Positions 42,187 to 50,285 of a stretch of DNA of 64,000 nt are shown here, in pieces. How positions within the stretch are numbered: position 1 is the stretch's first letter; each line of letters opens with the position of its first letter. The stretch comes from Flavobacterium sp. N1994 (GTDB lineage Bacteria > Bacteroidota > Bacteroidia > Flavobacteriales > Flavobacteriaceae): the NCBI RefSeq assembly GCF_025947145.1, contig NZ_CP109999.1, positions 3,100,001-3,164,000 of the forward strand, in the 5' to 3' direction. The notes under the pieces were generated by a model. That model saw nothing but the letters and a program-made list of their open reading frames with translations, was not told where the DNA came from and did no database searches. The position numbers were made by a program, and so were the translations under genes.

Positions 42187-44811
42187 TTAGATGTTGCCAT
42201 CTTCGCTTTCTTTATCCAAATATTCTTGAACAATATTAATAGCGTTAGTTACTACATCGCTAAGTGCTGTAATAAAAGTGCCTTCTTCAGCATTGTTGAT
42301 TGCGTGTTTAATGGCTTCCACTTCTTTAGTAATAATTTCATGGGTCACATTTCTTCCGCTTTCAGCAATTCCTTCCATGATTAAACCAATGATTTCCTCT
42401 TCGGTTCTACCCCGTAAATATTTCTCTTGTCGGATGATAATATGGTCAAACATTCTAGCGGCAATTAAAGCACATTCTTTGATGTCTTCGTCACGACGGT
42501 CACCAACTCCAGCAATAATTCCTATTTTCTTGGTGGCTTCTACAGAACTTAAAAATTCTTCAACACCTTTATATCCTGCAGGATTGTGAGCAAAATCGAT
42601 TAAGACTTTGAATTTTTTGAATTCAAATATATTCATACGCCCTGGAGTTTGCGCTGCACTTGGAATGAAGGTTTGTAGTGACAAACTAATATCATCTGTT
42701 TTGAAACCTTGTAAATAGGCTGCTAAGGTCGCTGCCAGTACATTGGCAATCATAAACTTTGCTTTTCCACCCATTGTCAACGGAACGTGAGTAGCTCTTT
42801 CTACTCTCATTTTCCATTCTCCTTTTTTGATGGTGATAAATCCATTTTCATAAACAGCTACTATTTTACCTTCTTTAGAAAACTGTTTTACTTTTGGATT
42901 ATTTTCATCCATACTAAAGTAGGCTACGTTGCAACTTAATTCGTTAGCAATCTTCAAACATTGCTCATCTTCAGCGTTTAAAATTGCCCAACCCTCTTTC
43001 TTAACACTTTTTACAACCGTACTTTTTACACGAGCCAAATCATCTAAAGTATGAATGTCGCTTAGTCCCAGATGGTCTTCTTGTATATTGGTAATGATTC
43101 CAATATCACAACGGCTGAAACCAAGTCCAGAACGAAGAATTCCACCACGAGCTGTTTCTAGCACAGCAAATTCCACGGTTGGATCTTTTAAAATATATTC
43201 GGCAGAAATAGGTCCTGTAGTATCTCCTTTTTCCATCATGTGGTTTTGAACATAAATCCCGTCTGATGTGGTGAATCCAACTTGGTACCCATTATTTTTT
43301 ACAATGTGAGCTAAAAGTCGGGTAGTGGTAGTTTTCCCATTGGTTCCTGTTACGGCAATAATTGGAATACGACTAGGTTTTCCTGGAGGATAAAGCATAT
43401 CAATTACAGGTGCCGCCACGTTTCTTGGCAATCCTTCTGATGGTGCTAAGTGCATTCTAAAACCAGGTGCTGCATTTACTTCTAGAATACAACCGCCGTT
43501 TTCTTTTAGAGGTTGTGTTAGATTTTCTGCCATGATATCCACACCACAAATGTCTAATCCGATAACACGAGAAATTCTTTCACAAAGAAAAATGTTTTCA
43601 GGATGCATCATATCGGTTACATCAATAGAAGTTCCACCTGTACTCAAGTTTGCCGTTGATTTTAGATATACTATTTCGTCTTTTTTTGGAACGGTTTCTA
43701 AAGTGTAATTTAATTTTTCTAATAAATCGGTGGTATCTCTATCGACGTCAATTTGAGTTAAAACATTTTCATGTCCGTAACCACGTCTAGGGTCTTTATT
43801 TGTTTCGTCTATTAATTGTTGTATGGTTTGTTTTCCATCCCCTTTAACGTGAGCTGGTTCTCTTTTGGCTGCAGCTACAAGTTTATTGTCAATGATTAAG
43901 ACTCTAAAATCGTAACCTGTAATAAACTTTTCAACGATTACTCGATGGCTATATTTTTTGGCGTAGGCTAATCCATCTACAGCGTCTTCTCTTGTTTTTA
44001 CATTGATAGAAGCTCCTTTTCCATGATTTCCGTCTAATGGTTTTATTACAATTGGATAGCCAATTTTTCGGATTACTTCGTCTAAATCTTCTTCATCAAC
44101 GCAAATGCCACCATTGGCAACTGGGATTGAAGCGGCATCCAACATTTTTTTAGTTTGTTCTTTATTACAAGCAATGTCAACAGCAATGCTACTAGTTTTG
44201 CAAGTTATCGTAGCTTGAAAACGCATTTGATTGATACCGTATCCTAATTGTACCAGAGAGTTAGTTCCTAAACGAATCCAAGGAATATCTCTATTAACTG
44301 CTTCCTCTACAATACTACCTGTTGAAGGTCCTAAACGAACACGCTCTCTAATTTCACGCATTTTTTGAATATCAGCTTCAAGGTCGTAATCGGTTCCAGC
44401 TATTAAGGCCTCAGCTATGGCTACCGCGCTTTCTGCAGCAAACATACCTACGTTTTCTTCGGTATAGCTAAAAACTACATTATATACACCAGGTGTTTTG
44501 GTTTCTCTTGTTCTTCCAAAACCAGTTTCCATTCCGGCTAAAGTTTGAATTTCTAAAGCGATGTGCTCAATGACGTGACCCATCCATGTTCCTCGTTCGA
44601 TGCGCGAAAAGAATCCGCCACGAGTGCCTTCAGAACAACGGTGTTCAATCATAGTTGGAAACATAGCTTCTATCCTTTCACGAAACCCTTCAATTTTATT
44701 GGTTGGAAATTGCTCCATTTCTTCCAAATCAAGGCGCATTTGGATTAATTTTTTACGTTGAACGCTCCAAATATTGGGACCACGGAGTGCTTGTATTTTA
44801 TCTATTTTCAT
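42187..44811 (-). CDS. cphA: Cyanophycin synthetase
   Basis: An 874-residue CphA of typical length. The N-terminal domain begins RGPNIWSVQRKKLIQMRLDL; an ATP-grasp domain (about 220-470) has VIKPLDGNHGKGASINV and ILEVNAAPGFRMHLAPSEG; a Mur-ligase-type domain starts with the P-loop VTGTNGKTTTTRLLAHI (about 485-500) and contains LETARGGILRSGLG, ITNIQEDHLG and DFAHNPAGYKG. The enzyme adds Asp and Arg in turn to build cyanophycin, a nitrogen store. All catalytic motifs look intact. No cyanophycinase or isoaspartyl dipeptidase gene is within this window. Upstream lies a 249-nt gene-free stretch with a hairpin element. Confidence 0.93.
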   Translation of the reverse strand: MKIDKIQALRGPNIWSVQRKKLIQMRLDLEEMEQFPTNKIEGFRERIEAMFPTMIEHRCSEGTRGGFFSRIERGTWMGHVIEHIALEIQTLAGMETGFGRTRETKTPGVYNVVFSYTEENVGMFAAESAVAIAEALIAGTDYDLEADIQKMREIRERVRLGPSTGSIVEEAVNRDIPWIRLGTNSLVQLGYGINQMRFQATITCKTSSIAVDIACNKEQTKKMLDAASIPVANGGICVDEEDLDEVIRKIGYPIVIKPLDGNHGKGASINVKTREDAVDGLAYAKKYSHRVIVEKFITGYDFRVLIIDNKLVAAAKREPAHVKGDGKQTIQQLIDETNKDPRRGYGHENVLTQIDVDRDTTDLLEKLNYTLETVPKKDEIVYLKSTANLSTGGTSIDVTDMMHPENIFLCERISRVIGLDICGVDIMAENLTQPLKENGGCILEVNAAPGFRMHLAPSEGLPRNVAAPVIDMLYPPGKPSRIPIIAVTGTNGKTTTTRLLAHIVKNNGYQVGFTTSDGIYVQNHMMEKGDTTGPISAEYILKDPTVEFAVLETARGGILRSGLGFSRCDIGIITNIQEDHLGLSDIHTLDDLARVKSTVVKSVKKEGWAILNAEDEQCLKIANELSCNVAYFSMDENNPKVKQFSKEGKIVAVYENGFITIKKGEWKMRVERATHVPLTMGGKAKFMIANVLAATLAAYLQGFKTDDISLSLQTFIPSAAQTPGRMNIFEFKKFKVLIDFAHNPAGYKGVEEFLSSVEATKKIGIIAGVGDRRDEDIKECALIAARMFDHIIIRQEKYLRGRTEEEIIGLIMEGIAESGRNVTHEIITKEVEAIKHAINNAEEGTFITALSDVVTNAINIVQEYLDKESEDGNI

Positions 44812-44990
44812 GATAAGGAAGAATTAGTAAAAGTAATTAGTAATGATTTTGTTAAAAATAGGAAATATTTGTTTTTGAAACACACTTTTTTTTGCTGAAA
44901 TGCTAAAAGTACCCGAAATACAATATCTTAGAGTGAATTGGTGTTGATTTCCAGTTTTTTAAGTGGACAAATACAAAAGACAAATCCTAG

Positions 44991-45050
44991 TTAGCCCCGA
45001 TCGTAGTGGTACCTTGTATAACGAAGAGCGGGAAAAGGGACCACAAGAAC
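44991..45050. other. Structured intergenic element between cphA and hydrolase gene
   Basis: GTGGTACCTT (45006-45015) pairs with AAGGGACCAC (45035-45044) with one mismatch, around a 19-nt loop containing GAGCGGGA, and is preceded by TTAGCCCCGAT. The sequence is GC-richer than its surroundings. It resembles, from memory, a short intergenic element found many times in Flavobacterium genomes (TAGCCC...AGCGGGA), but only one copy is in this window. The rest of 44812-45060 shows no gene. Confidence 0.45.
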
Positions 45051-45060
45051 GCCCAAGCTT

Positions 45061-45906
45061 TTACGCTTCTGAAATAAATTGGATTATTTTTTGGTACAAA
45101 TCGGCGTCATGCATGCTGTGACCTAAATGGCTTGTTTCAATATAGGTTGCTTTTTTTAAGGTGGAAGCATATTTTCTACCTTCGTCGATTAACACAACTT
45201 CGTCATGGATATCATGTGCTACGAATGTTTTTTGTGTAAAGTGAGCAGCAAATTTATGTCCTGAGAAATCATCAATGTGAATATTAAATTTTTCGAGATA
45301 ATAGGCTTCTAAACTGTCTTTAATTCGGTTGTTTAAACTGAGCAACTTGATAAAATTATCGCTCATGATTTTAAAATCGGAAGGGGCTCCGAGTAATATC
45401 ACTTTCTCGATATTGGGATTTGGGTATTGGTTCAAATAATAAGCAATTGCCGCGCCACCGATGGAATGTCCAATGATGGTTTTGGGTTGGTATTTTTGAG
45501 TGAGTACATTTAAGAACTCGGCGTATTTTGGGGCATTAAATTCTTTTCCATCACTGAGTCCGTGTGCTGGAGCATCAATAGCGATTATGGTTTTTCCTAA
45601 TGGTTTGAGATACGCTAATAGTTTTTTCCAACGGGAAGCATTACTTTCCCAGCCGTGAGCCAAAAGAATGATTTCTTGATTACCTTTCCATATATAGGTT
45701 TGAAACTGGTCTTTATCATATTGAAAGGTCTCTAATGTGGCGCTTTGCAAAGTTTTTGGTAAATGTTCTTTAGTAAGTCGCCCTTTTCTGGGTTGGCTAA
45801 AAAGTTGGTAAGCTTTGTTTTTAGCTTTTTCTAAATTGACATAACTCAGCACATTGAGATAAAACCCAACGGATTTGGTGAGGATAAGGAATTTTATTTT
45901 TTGCAT
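45061..45906 (-). CDS. Alpha/beta hydrolase
   Basis: A 281-residue alpha/beta-hydrolase fold protein. Motifs are LLAHGWESNASRWKKLLAYL (oxyanion HGW), TIIAIDAPAHGLSDGKE, the nucleophile elbow IIGHSIGGAAIAYYL (Ser), and a late HLGHSMHDADLYQ giving the catalytic His. No signal peptide is evident, but the first 20 residues are hydrophobic. Substrate unknown. A terminator hairpin ends just before its ATG (see 45911-45932), leaving the leader unusual. It follows the coiled-coil gene by 31 nt on the same strand. Confidence 0.8.
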   Translation of the reverse strand: MQKIKFLILTKSVGFYLNVLSYVNLEKAKNKAYQLFSQPRKGRLTKEHLPKTLQSATLETFQYDKDQFQTYIWKGNQEIILLAHGWESNASRWKKLLAYLKPLGKTIIAIDAPAHGLSDGKEFNAPKYAEFLNVLTQKYQPKTIIGHSIGGAAIAYYLNQYPNPNIEKVILLGAPSDFKIMSDNFIKLLSLNNRIKDSLEAYYLEKFNIHIDDFSGHKFAAHFTQKTFVAHDIHDEVVLIDEGRKYASTLKKATYIETSHLGHSMHDADLYQKIIQFISEA

Positions 45907-45932
45907 AAAAAAATCCCGAATGAATCGGGATT
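45907..45932 (-). terminator. Hairpin/terminator abutting hydrolase start codon
   Basis: On the minus strand AATCCCGA and TCGGGATT pair perfectly and the following T run (TTTTTT) runs directly into ATG 45906. It is a textbook intrinsic terminator for the upstream coiled-coil gene, but it covers the whole leader of the hydrolase gene. Confidence 0.8.
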
Positions 45933-45937
45933 AATTA

Positions 45938-46717
45938 TTATAGGTGAGCAAATAATTTTTGCATTTTTTCTCTTTCTTCTTCTGCTAAAGAAGCATCTAC
46001 TAATATTCTTCCAGAATGTTCATCGGTGATGATTTTCTTTCTAGCAGCAATTTCCACTTGTGTTTGTGGTGGAATGGTAAAGAACGAACCAGCAGAAGCA
46101 CCACGCTCAATAGATACAACGGCTAAACCATTACGAACGCTTGAACGGATTCTTTTGTAAGCCGCTAATAATCTTTCTTCGATTTGAGCTTCAAACTCAG
46201 CTGATTTTTCCATCAAGAAGCTTTCTTCTTTTTGAGTTTCAGCCATGATGTCGTTTAGTTCGGCTTTTTTGTGTTTTAAGTGTGTAGATTTTTGGTCCAA
46301 TTTTTCTTTAGAAGAACTGATTACTTCTTTTTTGTGATCAATAGAAGCCTTAAGTTCTTTGATTTGTTTTTCAGCTAATTGAATTTCTAATTCTTGAAAT
46401 TCTACTTCTTTAGTTAAAGAGTTGAATTCTCTGTTGTTACGAACGTTTTTTTGTTGTTCTGTGTATTTTTTAATAGCAGCTTGATGATCATCAATGGCAA
46501 TTTTTTTAGCTTTGATTTGGTCTTCAATAACTACTAAATCACTTTTTAATTTATCTAGACGGTTGCTTAAACCAGTAACTTCATCTTCTAAATCTTCCAC
46601 TTCTAAAGGTAATTCTCCTCTAACGTTTCTGATTTCATCAATTCTTGTATCTATGATTTGCAGGTCGTAGATAGCTCTCAATTTGTCTTCAACACTTAGT
46701 TCTTTTGTAGTCGCCAT
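45938..46717 (-). CDS. Coiled-coil protein of the zinc-ribbon (DUF164) family, cysteines lost
   Basis: A 259-residue protein with a long coiled coil (about 35-175; heptad-rich Lys/Glu) and a C-terminal zinc-ribbon-family domain. In relatives the ribbon has CxxC in front of PPQ and CxxCGRIL. Here these are AGSFFTIPPQ (209-218) and DEHSGRIL (232-239), so all four cysteines are replaced while the PP, GRIL and flanking residues are kept. The related H. pylori FlgZ/HP0958-type proteins act in flagellar or RNA functions, but the Bacteroidetes role is unknown. It starts 3 nt after nif3 on the same strand and so shares its transcript. Confidence 0.82.
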   Translation of the reverse strand: MATTKELSVEDKLRAIYDLQIIDTRIDEIRNVRGELPLEVEDLEDEVTGLSNRLDKLKSDLVVIEDQIKAKKIAIDDHQAAIKKYTEQQKNVRNNREFNSLTKEVEFQELEIQLAEKQIKELKASIDHKKEVISSSKEKLDQKSTHLKHKKAELNDIMAETQKEESFLMEKSAEFEAQIEERLLAAYKRIRSSVRNGLAVVSIERGASAGSFFTIPPQTQVEIAARKKIITDEHSGRILVDASLAEEEREKMQKLFAHL

Positions 46718-46720
46718 ATT

Positions 46721-47815
46721 TTATAAGTACTTAACAGGATTTGTATTTTCTTCCGAAAAAATGATTGCAAAATTAAGGATTTTTTTCTTAAGAAAATCAA
46801 CAATATAATTTTTTGTAAATCTTTCACTTTCAAAGTGACCAATATCAGCTAAAACCAATTGATTTTCAGCTTCATAAAAGTTGTGGTACTTTAAATCTGA
46901 GGTCAAAAATGCATCAGCACCAGCTTGTTTAGCATTACTGATGGCAAAACTTCCTGAACCTCCAAGCACTGCTACTTTTTTTATTGGTTTTCCCAGTAAA
47001 GCGCTATGTCGAATGCCACCACATTGCATTTTTTCTTTAACAAAAGATAGAAAGTCGGTTTCACTCATTGGGTTTTTTAATTCGCCAATCATGCCCAAAC
47101 CAATATTTTGATGCGTATTTTGCAAATTGTAAATTTCATAAGCCACTTCTTCATAAACATGATTTTTAAAGAGCGCTTTCAACACTTTGGATTGTAAGTG
47201 TTTTTCAAATGTGACTTCAATTTTGATTTCTTCATTTTCTACAAATTCAAAACGTTCTCCAATTTCTGGATTACTATCTTCATTGCCCATGTAGGTCCCG
47301 ATTCCTTTCGAATTGAAACTGCAATCTTCATAGTTGCCAATTTTCCCAGCTCCAGCATCAAATAAAGCGTTGCGTAGTGCTTCTACATTTTCTGGAATGG
47401 TATAAGTCACTAGTTTTTGTATGAAGTTTTGTTTTGGCACTAAGATTTTGGTGTTCACCAAACCTAAAGCATCGCTGAATATTTTGTTTACTCCATTTTT
47501 ATGATTGTCTAAAGCGGTGTGTACTGCATAAATAGCAATATCATTTTTAATGGCTTTAAGAACAGAACGCTCTACATAATTCTTGCCTGTGATTTTCTTT
47601 AAACCAGAAAAGATAATAGGATGAAAACAAACTATTAGGTTGCATTTTTTAGCAATGGCTTCATCAATTACACTTTCTAAAGCATCATGACAAACCAAGA
47701 TGCCTGTGGCTTCCCAATTTGCATCACCTACAAGCAAGCCTACATTATCAAAGTCTTCGGCATATGCCAGAGGAGCCATTTCTTCTAGTATCGGGAGGAT
47801 TTCTTTTATCTTCAT
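46721..47815 (-). CDS. Nif3-like dinuclear metal center protein
   Basis: A 364-residue NIF3/YbgI-family protein. Metal ligands are visible in VCHDALESV, NLIVCFHPIIFSGLKKI, AVHTALDNHKNGVN and the C-terminal LADIGHFESERF. The central ~120-residue insertion (about 130-250) is the PII-like/CutA-like domain found in the longer members. The protein forms a hexamer and is a putative GTP cyclohydrolase-type metalloenzyme, but its cellular reaction is not established. It leads an operon with the coiled-coil gene 3 nt downstream. Confidence 0.9.
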   Translation of the reverse strand: MKIKEILPILEEMAPLAYAEDFDNVGLLVGDANWEATGILVCHDALESVIDEAIAKKCNLIVCFHPIIFSGLKKITGKNYVERSVLKAIKNDIAIYAVHTALDNHKNGVNKIFSDALGLVNTKILVPKQNFIQKLVTYTIPENVEALRNALFDAGAGKIGNYEDCSFNSKGIGTYMGNEDSNPEIGERFEFVENEEIKIEVTFEKHLQSKVLKALFKNHVYEEVAYEIYNLQNTHQNIGLGMIGELKNPMSETDFLSFVKEKMQCGGIRHSALLGKPIKKVAVLGGSGSFAISNAKQAGADAFLTSDLKYHNFYEAENQLVLADIGHFESERFTKNYIVDFLKKKILNFAIIFSEENTNPVKYL

Positions 47816-47850
47816 ATTGTTTTTATAGGCCTACTTTGAGGGAATACAGT

Positions 47851-48420
47851 TTATGTTGCCCATTGGTTTAAATATTCTTTAATCGTCCACACACCATTTA
47901 CTTTTTCCAATAACAAATAGCTACCACTATTGTGTTCAATGGTTCTGTAGAAGGCTACTTTTACTAAAGCATTGTTTCCGTTAGCAAAATAAATGGGTTT
48001 ACTAATAATCATCAAGCGCTGGTTGTTTTCTCCGTGTTTGGCATAAGCCGCTTGAAATTCTTCCAAAGACAAACAGTTATTTACTTTACTTTTTAAATAT
48101 TGATTTTGATTGTCAAACAACATATTGTAGGCTGCCGACCAATCTTCATCTATGCCAATAACAATTTGTTTTTTGATCTCGGAGGCATTCTTTTTTAGAA
48201 ATTCGCTTTTAGAGATTACTTCTAAGACTTCCTCATTATTAGGTGCTTTTTTACAATAAAAACTTAAGAGTTGTAACCTTCCTTTGGCGATGACTTTTTC
48301 GTCTTTATAATATTTTGAAAAAATAATTTTTAAAATAGCCGAATTCTCTGCTTCTTGCGTAAAGGCAACTGGTGAAATCAATAGTAAAACAAAGAGGGTT
48401 TTTAGTAATTGGGGTTTCAT
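47851..48420 (-). CDS. Hypothetical secreted protein
   Basis: A 189-residue protein with a signal peptide (LLKTLFVLLLISPVAFTQ). I do not recognise the mature domain. It ends with PIYFANGNNALVKVAFYRT...SGSYLLLEKVNGVWTIKEYL, which looks like a small alpha+beta fold of the NTF2/DUF-type seen in secreted Bacteroidetes proteins. On its strand a -7-like element TATATTTG (plus strand CAAATATA, 48450-48457) lies 29 nt before ATG 48420. It is divergent from lpxK. Confidence 0.75.
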   Translation of the reverse strand: MKPQLLKTLFVLLLISPVAFTQEAENSAILKIIFSKYYKDEKVIAKGRLQLLSFYCKKAPNNEEVLEVISKSEFLKKNASEIKKQIVIGIDEDWSAAYNMLFDNQNQYLKSKVNNCLSLEEFQAAYAKHGENNQRLMIISKPIYFANGNNALVKVAFYRTIEHNSGSYLLLEKVNGVWTIKEYLNQWAT

Positions 48421-48466
48421 TTGTATTGTATAAATCGAATAATTTCATTCAAATATAAAAAATCGT

Positions 48467-48474
48467 TACTTTCG
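48467..48474 (+). promoter_or_regulatory. -7-like element of lpxK, 4 nt from ATG
   Basis: TACTTTCG, the same octamer as in front of dnaB, is followed by TAGT and then ATG 48479. Confidence 0.45.
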
Positions 48475-48478
48475 TAGT

Positions 48479-49498
48479 ATGATTTTGTTGCGAAAATTAC
48501 TCTTTCCTTTTGCCATATTGTATGGTTTTATCACTTCTTTAAGAAATTATCTTTACGATAAAGGGATTTTCAAATCCTATTCTTTCGATATTCCAGTAAT
48601 TGCCGTTGGGAACCTTAACGTTGGTGGCACTGGAAAAACTCCTCAGATTGAGTATTTAATTCGGTTGCTTTCTCCAAAATATAAAGTAGCCACATTAAGC
48701 AGAGGGTATAAAAGAAAATCAGAAGGATTTATTTTAGCCAATGAAAAGGCGACTGCTGAAACCATTGGAGACGAACCATTTCAGTATTATAAAAAATTCT
48801 CCAACATTCAAGTAGCCGTTGATGCTAATAGAAAGAATGGGATAGAACAATTATTGGCACAATCTTCAAAACCTGAAATTATTTTGTTAGATGATGCCTT
48901 TCAACACAGAAAGGTTAAAGCAGGTTTTTATATTCTTTTAACGGCTTACGGTGATTTATTTTCTGATGATTTTATCTTGCCAACTGGGAATCTTCGTGAA
49001 AGCCGTGATGGAGCAAAAAGAGCTAATCTAATAATAGTTACTAAATGTCCCTCAGACCTTTCTATACAAGAACAAGAAAATATTAAAAAGAAAATAGGAA
49101 TTAATTTGCCAATCTTTTTTAGCTGTATTGATTATGATGATAAAGTTTATAATGATGCTGAAAATCTAACAATAGGAGAGGTTAAAGCCACACAAAAAAT
49201 ACTGCTTGCTGGCATTGCCAATCCAAAACCTTTCTTTCAATTTTTACAAGCTGAAAAGGATGAAACGATGACTTTTGATGATCATCATCATTTTACCGAA
49301 AGTGAAATTAACCGTATTAAAGAATGCGCCAAAAATAAAATCATCATTACAACTGAAAAAGATTTTGTACGTTTGGAGGCTGAATTATTGAAAGCACAAT
49401 TATATTATTTACCTATCAAAAGCAAACTTCTTGTGAATCAAGAGACTTTTGATCAAACTATTTTAAATTATGTGGGAACTAGTACAAGAAACCGTTAG
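48479..49498 (+). CDS. lpxK: Tetraacyldisaccharide 4'-kinase
   Basis: A 339-residue LpxK, which phosphorylates the lipid A precursor at the 4' position in the inner membrane. An N-terminal membrane-associated helix (LLFPFAILYGFITSLRNYLY) is followed by VGNLNVGGTGKTPQIEYL (Walker A, about 42-58), ATLSRGYKRKSEGF, VAVDANRKNG and LLDDAFQHRKVK, and a final IIITTEKDFVRLE motif. The 3' end overlaps the purine nucleoside phosphorylase gene by 29 nt, so the two are coupled. Confidence 0.94.
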   Translation: MILLRKLLFPFAILYGFITSLRNYLYDKGIFKSYSFDIPVIAVGNLNVGGTGKTPQIEYLIRLLSPKYKVATLSRGYKRKSEGFILANEKATAETIGDEPFQYYKKFSNIQVAVDANRKNGIEQLLAQSSKPEIILLDDAFQHRKVKAGFYILLTAYGDLFSDDFILPTGNLRESRDGAKRANLIIVTKCPSDLSIQEQENIKKKIGINLPIFFSCIDYDDKVYNDAENLTIGEVKATQKILLAGIANPKPFFQFLQAEKDETMTFDDHHHFTESEINRIKECAKNKIIITTEKDFVRLEAELLKAQLYYLPIKSKLLVNQETFDQTILNYVGTSTRNR

Positions 49499-50285
49499 TT
49501 ATATTAAAAACAAAACTAATTTTTCCCCTGAGTATGGTATCATTTTAGGCTCGGGATTAGGAAATTTTACCGAAGATATCACTATAGAATTTACATTACC
49601 CTATAACGAAATACCTAATTTCCCAGTTTCCACTGTTGAAGGTCACAAAGGCGCTTTGGTTTTTGGAAGTATTGGAGATAAAAAAGTGATGGCCATGCAA
49701 GGCCGCTTTCATTTTTATGAAGGATATGATATGAAACAAGTTACGTTTCCTGTTCGAGTAATGAAATATCTTGGCGTAACTAAACTTATTGTTTCAAATG
49801 CTTCAGGTGGTGTGAATTCTGATTATGAAGTAGGTTCTGTAGTAGTTATCAAAGATCATATCAATATGTTTCCCGAACATCCATTACGTGGAAAAAACGA
49901 CCCTCGCTTTGGGTCAAGGTTTTTGAATATGAATGAAGCTTACAATAAAGCGATGATAGCTAAAGCAAAATCAATAGCTACAGAAAACAACATTACCCTT
50001 CACGATGGTGTTTATCTTGGTTTGCAAGGCCCAACATTTGAAACGTTTGCCGAATATAAAATGGTAAAAATTCTTGGTGCCGATTGTGTCGGAATGTCAA
50101 CGGTTCCCGAAGTAATAGTTGCTCGTCACATGGATATGGATTGTTTTGGATTGTCTGTAATTACTGATATGGGTGATGTTGAATCAAGTATGGAAGATGT
50201 AAGCCATGATGAAGTGCTGAAAGCTGCAGCCAAAGCCGAACCTCATGTTAGAAAATTAATCAAAGAGTTAATTTTACAATTCTAA
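49470..50285 (+). CDS. punA: Purine nucleoside phosphorylase
   Basis: A 271-residue trimeric-type purine nucleoside phosphorylase. Motifs are YGIILGSGLGNFTE, the phosphate-binding Ser/His region STVEGHKGALVFG, GRFHFYEGYDMKQVTFP, SNASGGVNSDYEVGS and ADCVGMSTVPEVIVARHMD (Glu/Met/Asn of the base site), with NMNEAY nearby. It splits inosine/guanosine with phosphate for purine salvage. The start lies inside lpxK (29-nt overlap). The stop is shared with the convergent histidine kinase gene as CTAA at 50282-50285. Confidence 0.94.
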   Translation: MWELVQETVSYIKNKTNFSPEYGIILGSGLGNFTEDITIEFTLPYNEIPNFPVSTVEGHKGALVFGSIGDKKVMAMQGRFHFYEGYDMKQVTFPVRVMKYLGVTKLIVSNASGGVNSDYEVGSVVVIKDHINMFPEHPLRGKNDPRFGSRFLNMNEAYNKAMIAKAKSIATENNITLHDGVYLGLQGPTFETFAEYKMVKILGADCVGMSTVPEVIVARHMDMDCFGLSVITDMGDVESSMEDVSHDEVLKAAAKAEPHVRKLIKELILQF

